Assembly: GCA_023423495.1 (NCBI GenBank)
Contig: JAFAFM010000028.1
Location: forward strand, 1-9,416
DNA from: Armatimonadota bacterium
GTDB lineage: Bacteria > Armatimonadota > Fimbriimonadia > Fimbriimonadales > Fimbriimonadaceae
Direction of reading: 5' to 3'
DNA length: 9,416 bases
The translations under genes were made by a program, and so were the position numbers. Each line of letters starts with the position of its first letter. Within the stretch, counting starts at the first letter, position 1. Shown here piece by piece: positions 7,403 to 9,416 of this stretch. The notes beneath the pieces were generated by a model. That model made no database searches, was not told where the DNA came from, and saw only the letters and a program-made list of their open reading frames with translations.

Positions 7403-8290
7403 ATGAGAGTATTAGTTCTTGGGGGCTTGGGAATGCTGGGACACCAGCTAGCTCGCACGCTCTCCAAACAAGGTGAAACTTGGGCGACGGTTCGAGCACA
7501 CTCGGACCTGGAATTGGCCGGAGAATGCCTGCCCGGGGTTTCGGTCTTTCCCGGAGTCGATGCGTTGCGATTCGAAACTGTCGCTGCGGCATTAGATGAA
7601 GTCCGGCCCGACGCAATCGTTAACTGCATTGGCATCATCAAGCAAGATCAACTTGCTAAAAGGCCAATCCCATCCATTAGGATAAATTCGCTCTTTCCTC
7701 ACCTCGTATCCGAATACTGCCAATACAAGAGCATTCGGTTCGTCCACATCAGCACGGACTGTGTCTTCAGTGGGCTGAAGGGGAATTACGAGGAATCGGA
7801 CATTCCGGACGCCAATGACCTTTACGGTCGGACCAAACACCTCGGAGAAGTATCTTCACCCGACTTAACGTTACGGACCTCGATCATTGGCCCTGAACTC
7901 CGCACTTCTCGGAGCCTGCTCGACTGGTTTACAAGCCAGGAAGGCAAGGTAAACGGTTACACCAAGGCAATCTTTAGCGGCCTAACGACTCTTGAGCTCA
8001 GCCGCGTGATTGCACGCGTTCTGCACGAGTGGGAAGGGCTTGCCGGCCTTTATCACTTGTCGGCGGATCCCATATCCAAGCACGATTTGCTGGGCCTTGT
8101 TCGCGATTCCTTCAATCTGCCGATGACGATCGAGCCTTCCGATACATTGCAGATCGATCGCAGTTTGAACAGCACACGATTTAAGACCATTACTGGATAT
8201 CAGCCTCCAAGCTGGCCCGAGATGGTCGGGGAACTGGCACCCATTTACAGCCAGAAAATTGCCGGAGGAAATTATGTTATTACGCGATAA
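7403..8290 (+). CDS. RmlD-like NDP-sugar 4-keto reductase (QnlB/WbvR-type, no cupin domain)
   Basis: This is a 295-residue extended short-chain dehydrogenase of the RmlD family, which reduces the 4-keto group of a 6-deoxy sugar nucleotide with NAD(P)H. Visible motifs are the GGLGMLG nucleotide-binding loop (7-13), VNCIGIIK (73-80), STDCVFSG (117-124), the catalytic YGRTK (Y141, K145) and the late DRSLNSTRF (252-260) typical of RmlD. The protein ends soon after the reductase fold. CapF/FnlB/WbjC enzymes of the UDP-L-FucNAc pathway are about 370 residues with a C-terminal cupin epimerase domain, which is absent here. Next to a CapE/FnlA-type dehydratase and a 2-epimerase, the best fit is a QnlB/WbvR-type reductase making UDP-L-RhaNAc. 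A dTDP-L-rhamnose role is less likely because no rmlA, B or C gene is adjacent. The start ATG has GGAG 11 bases upstream. The 3' end overlaps the next gene by 17 bases. Confidence 0.82.
   Translation: MRVLVLGGLGMLGHQLARTLSKQGETWATVRAHSDLELAGECLPGVSVFPGVDALRFETVAAALDEVRPDAIVNCIGIIKQDQLAKRPIPSIRINSLFPHLVSEYCQYKSIRFVHISTDCVFSGLKGNYEESDIPDANDLYGRTKHLGEVSSPDLTLRTSIIGPELRTSRSLLDWFTSQEGKVNGYTKAIFSGLTTLELSRVIARVLHEWEGLAGLYHLSADPISKHDLLGLVRDSFNLPMTIEPSDTLQIDRSLNSTRFKTITGYQPPSWPEMVGELAPIYSQKIAGGNYVITR
8264..8268 (+). promoter_or_regulatory. Ribosome binding site deciding the dehydratase start
   Basis: A perfect GGAGG lies 5 bases before the ATG at 8274, inside the end of the reductase gene. It supports that ATG over an in-frame TTG at 8259, which lies upstream of the motif. 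From 8274 the protein begins MLLRDKHVLVTGGTG, the usual distance to the Rossmann loop. Confidence 0.75.
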
Positions 8291-9323
8291 GCACGTTCTC
8301 GTAACCGGGGGAACAGGTTCTCTCGGACACACCATTGTCCGTCGAATGTTGTCTTTGGGGCATGACTCTCCCAAACGCATTACGGTGTTTTCTCGAGACG
8401 AGGCTAAGCAGCATTACATGCGGATGGAATACCGAAATCCCAAGCCCGGGATGAGCGAAGTCGTCTGCCGCAGAGGAAAGGAAATTCTGAATTTCATGAT
8501 CGGCGATATGCGGGATTACGACTCCGTTTGCCGAGCCCTCCAAGGGATTGACATTGTCGTCAATGCGGCCGCGTTAAAGCAGGTTCCTAGCTGTGAGCAA
8601 TTCCCATTTCAAGCCGTTCAGACGAACATCATCGGCGCTCAAAATTTGATTCGCGCCATTCGTGATACCGCGCCACATATCCAGCAGGTTGTTGGCATTA
8701 GCACAGATAAAGCTTGCAAGCCGATCAATGTGATGGGGATGAGCAAGGCCCTTATGGAGCGCCTATTCATCGAGGCCAACTTGCAGTGCGTCAATACCCG
8801 GTTCAACCTAGTTCGGTATGGCAACGTGATCGCATCGCGAGGTTCTGTGGTGCCGCTGTTCGAAGAGCAGATTAACAACGGCGGACCAGTAACGATCACC
8901 ACCCGCGACATGACCCGTTTCTTGCTTAGCCTGGACCAAGCGGTCGACACCGTCTTTGCGGCTTTGGCCCATGGTCGACCCGGCGAAACCTATGTCCCCA
9001 AGGTCGATTCAGCGTCCATCATGGATCTTGCCCGGGTGATGATTGGAGATAGAGACATCCCGATCGTCATTACGGGAATTCGTCCGGGCGAGAAGATCCA
9101 CGAAATCATGGTTTCGGATGAGGAGCGCTACCGAACAATCGAACGGGGCAGCTACTACGCTATCCAGCCGATGCTCGATGAGCTGTTCCCCGAAGTCGTC
9201 GACAATCCCGTGCTGAAGTCCGAATACAGCTCCCAAGCCGTGACTTTGGACGACCAGGCGATCCGTGACTTGATCAACCCGATCTTGGAAGAGGGGCGGT
9301 TCAACATGGCGGCAGCGGCGTGA
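8274..9323 (+). CDS. UDP-GlcNAc 4,6-dehydratase/5-epimerase (CapE/FnlA/WbjB-type)
   Basis: This is a 349-residue cytoplasmic SDR enzyme of the Polysacc_synt_2 family. It would convert UDP-GlcNAc to a UDP-2-acetamido-2,6-dideoxy-4-hexulose and invert C5 to give the L-series sugar. Visible motifs are the NAD(P)-binding TGGTGSLG (11-18), FSRDEAKQ (39-46), NAAALKQVP (97-105), STDK (143-146), NVMGMSK (152-158), RYGNVIASRGSVVP (181-194) and RPGEK (270-274). The SDR tyrosine of YxxxK is replaced by Met154 while Lys158 is kept. I recall this for the CapE/FnlA branch, whereas FlaA1/PseB enzymes keep Tyr, so it favours the L-FucNAc/L-QuiNAc type. Residues about 55-70 look like an insert relative to short family members. 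The C-terminus ends in an alanine run. The gene overlaps the reductase by 17 bases and the 2-epimerase by 4 (GTGA), consistent with one pathway. Class assignment is firm; the exact epimerisation products are inferred. Confidence 0.88.
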   Translation: MLLRDKHVLVTGGTGSLGHTIVRRMLSLGHDSPKRITVFSRDEAKQHYMRMEYRNPKPGMSEVVCRRGKEILNFMIGDMRDYDSVCRALQGIDIVVNAAALKQVPSCEQFPFQAVQTNIIGAQNLIRAIRDTAPHIQQVVGISTDKACKPINVMGMSKALMERLFIEANLQCVNTRFNLVRYGNVIASRGSVVPLFEEQINNGGPVTITTRDMTRFLLSLDQAVDTVFAALAHGRPGETYVPKVDSASIMDLARVMIGDRDIPIVITGIRPGEKIHEIMVSDEERYRTIERGSYYAIQPMLDELFPEVVDNPVLKSEYSSQAVTLDDQAIRDLINPILEEGRFNMAAAA

Positions 9324-9416
9324 AGATCGCAACCATTTGCGGTACCCGCCCAGAACTGATTCGACTTAGTCGCGTCATCGCATGGTTGGACCAGCATTGC
9401 GAGCACCAGCTTGTTT
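9320..9416 (+). CDS. UDP-HexNAc 2-epimerase (WecB/FnlC/CapG-type), 5' part
   Basis: Only the first 32 codons are in the window; the frame is open to the edge. The start is a GTG that overlaps the dehydratase stop in a GTGA arrangement, and no in-frame ATG lies nearby upstream. The translation reads (M)KIATICGTRPELIRLS followed by RVIAWLDQHCEHQLV. The GTRPE-x-I-R-LS signature at residues 8-17, followed by a helix and a strand, is the N-terminus of non-hydrolysing UDP-GlcNAc 2-epimerases. The LS after the Arg fits the FnlC/WbjD/CapG subgroup as I remember it. In those pathways this enzyme inverts C2 of the reduced 6-deoxy-L-sugar as the last step. The call rests on a short segment but is backed by the two preceding genes. 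A standard WecB making UDP-ManNAc is the alternative. No clear Shine-Dalgarno sequence precedes the GTG. Confidence 0.82.
   Translation, partial: MKIATICGTRPELIRLSRVIAWLDQHCEHQLV

Noticed and set aside
1..9416. CRISPR arrays, tRNA/rRNA genes, insertion sequences, phage or defence genes.
   Set aside because: Nothing seen: no regularly spaced repeats, transposase motifs or RNA gene signatures; coding sequence occupies almost the whole window.

Overview
The window is a stretch of one surface-polysaccharide locus of the Wzx/Wzy-dependent type. All nine genes are on the + strand and packed end to end. A Wza-like SLBB export protein implies an outer membrane, so the organism should be a diderm bacterium. 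Base composition looks moderately GC-rich (mid-50s percent by eye, not computed). No marker gene places it in a phylum, and nothing is diagnostic of an enteric or other familiar host. The window opens inside one gene and closes inside another.

Bases 1-3641 hold the export and assembly machinery: the 3' end of an SLBB polysaccharide export protein, a Wzz-like chain-length/co-polymerase protein with no fused kinase, and a Wzx-like flippase. Bases 3638-7319 hold a Wzy-like polymerase followed by two GT4 glycosyltransferases, joined by successive ATGA overlaps. An 83-base AT-richer gap (7320-7402) is the only real non-coding stretch. Bases 7403-9416 then encode a nucleotide-sugar module: an RmlD-like reductase, a CapE/FnlA-type UDP-GlcNAc 4,6-dehydratase/5-epimerase, and the first 32 codons of a WecB/FnlC-type UDP-HexNAc 2-epimerase. 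That last gene starts at a GTG overlapping the preceding stop.

Together the genes would make a UDP-activated 2-acetamido-2,6-dideoxy-L-hexose, add it and other sugars to a lipid-linked repeat unit, flip the unit, polymerise it with length control and export it. The reductase lacks the C-terminal cupin domain of CapF/FnlB. The final sugar is therefore more likely UDP-L-QuiNAc (via UDP-L-RhaNAc, as in QnlB/WbvR-type pathways) than UDP-L-FucNAc; this is an inference. The initiating sugar-phosphate transferase, any tyrosine kinase and the rest of the sugar genes are not in the window. I see no RNA gene, mobile element, CRISPR array or convincing terminator, and no wholly new kind of system.
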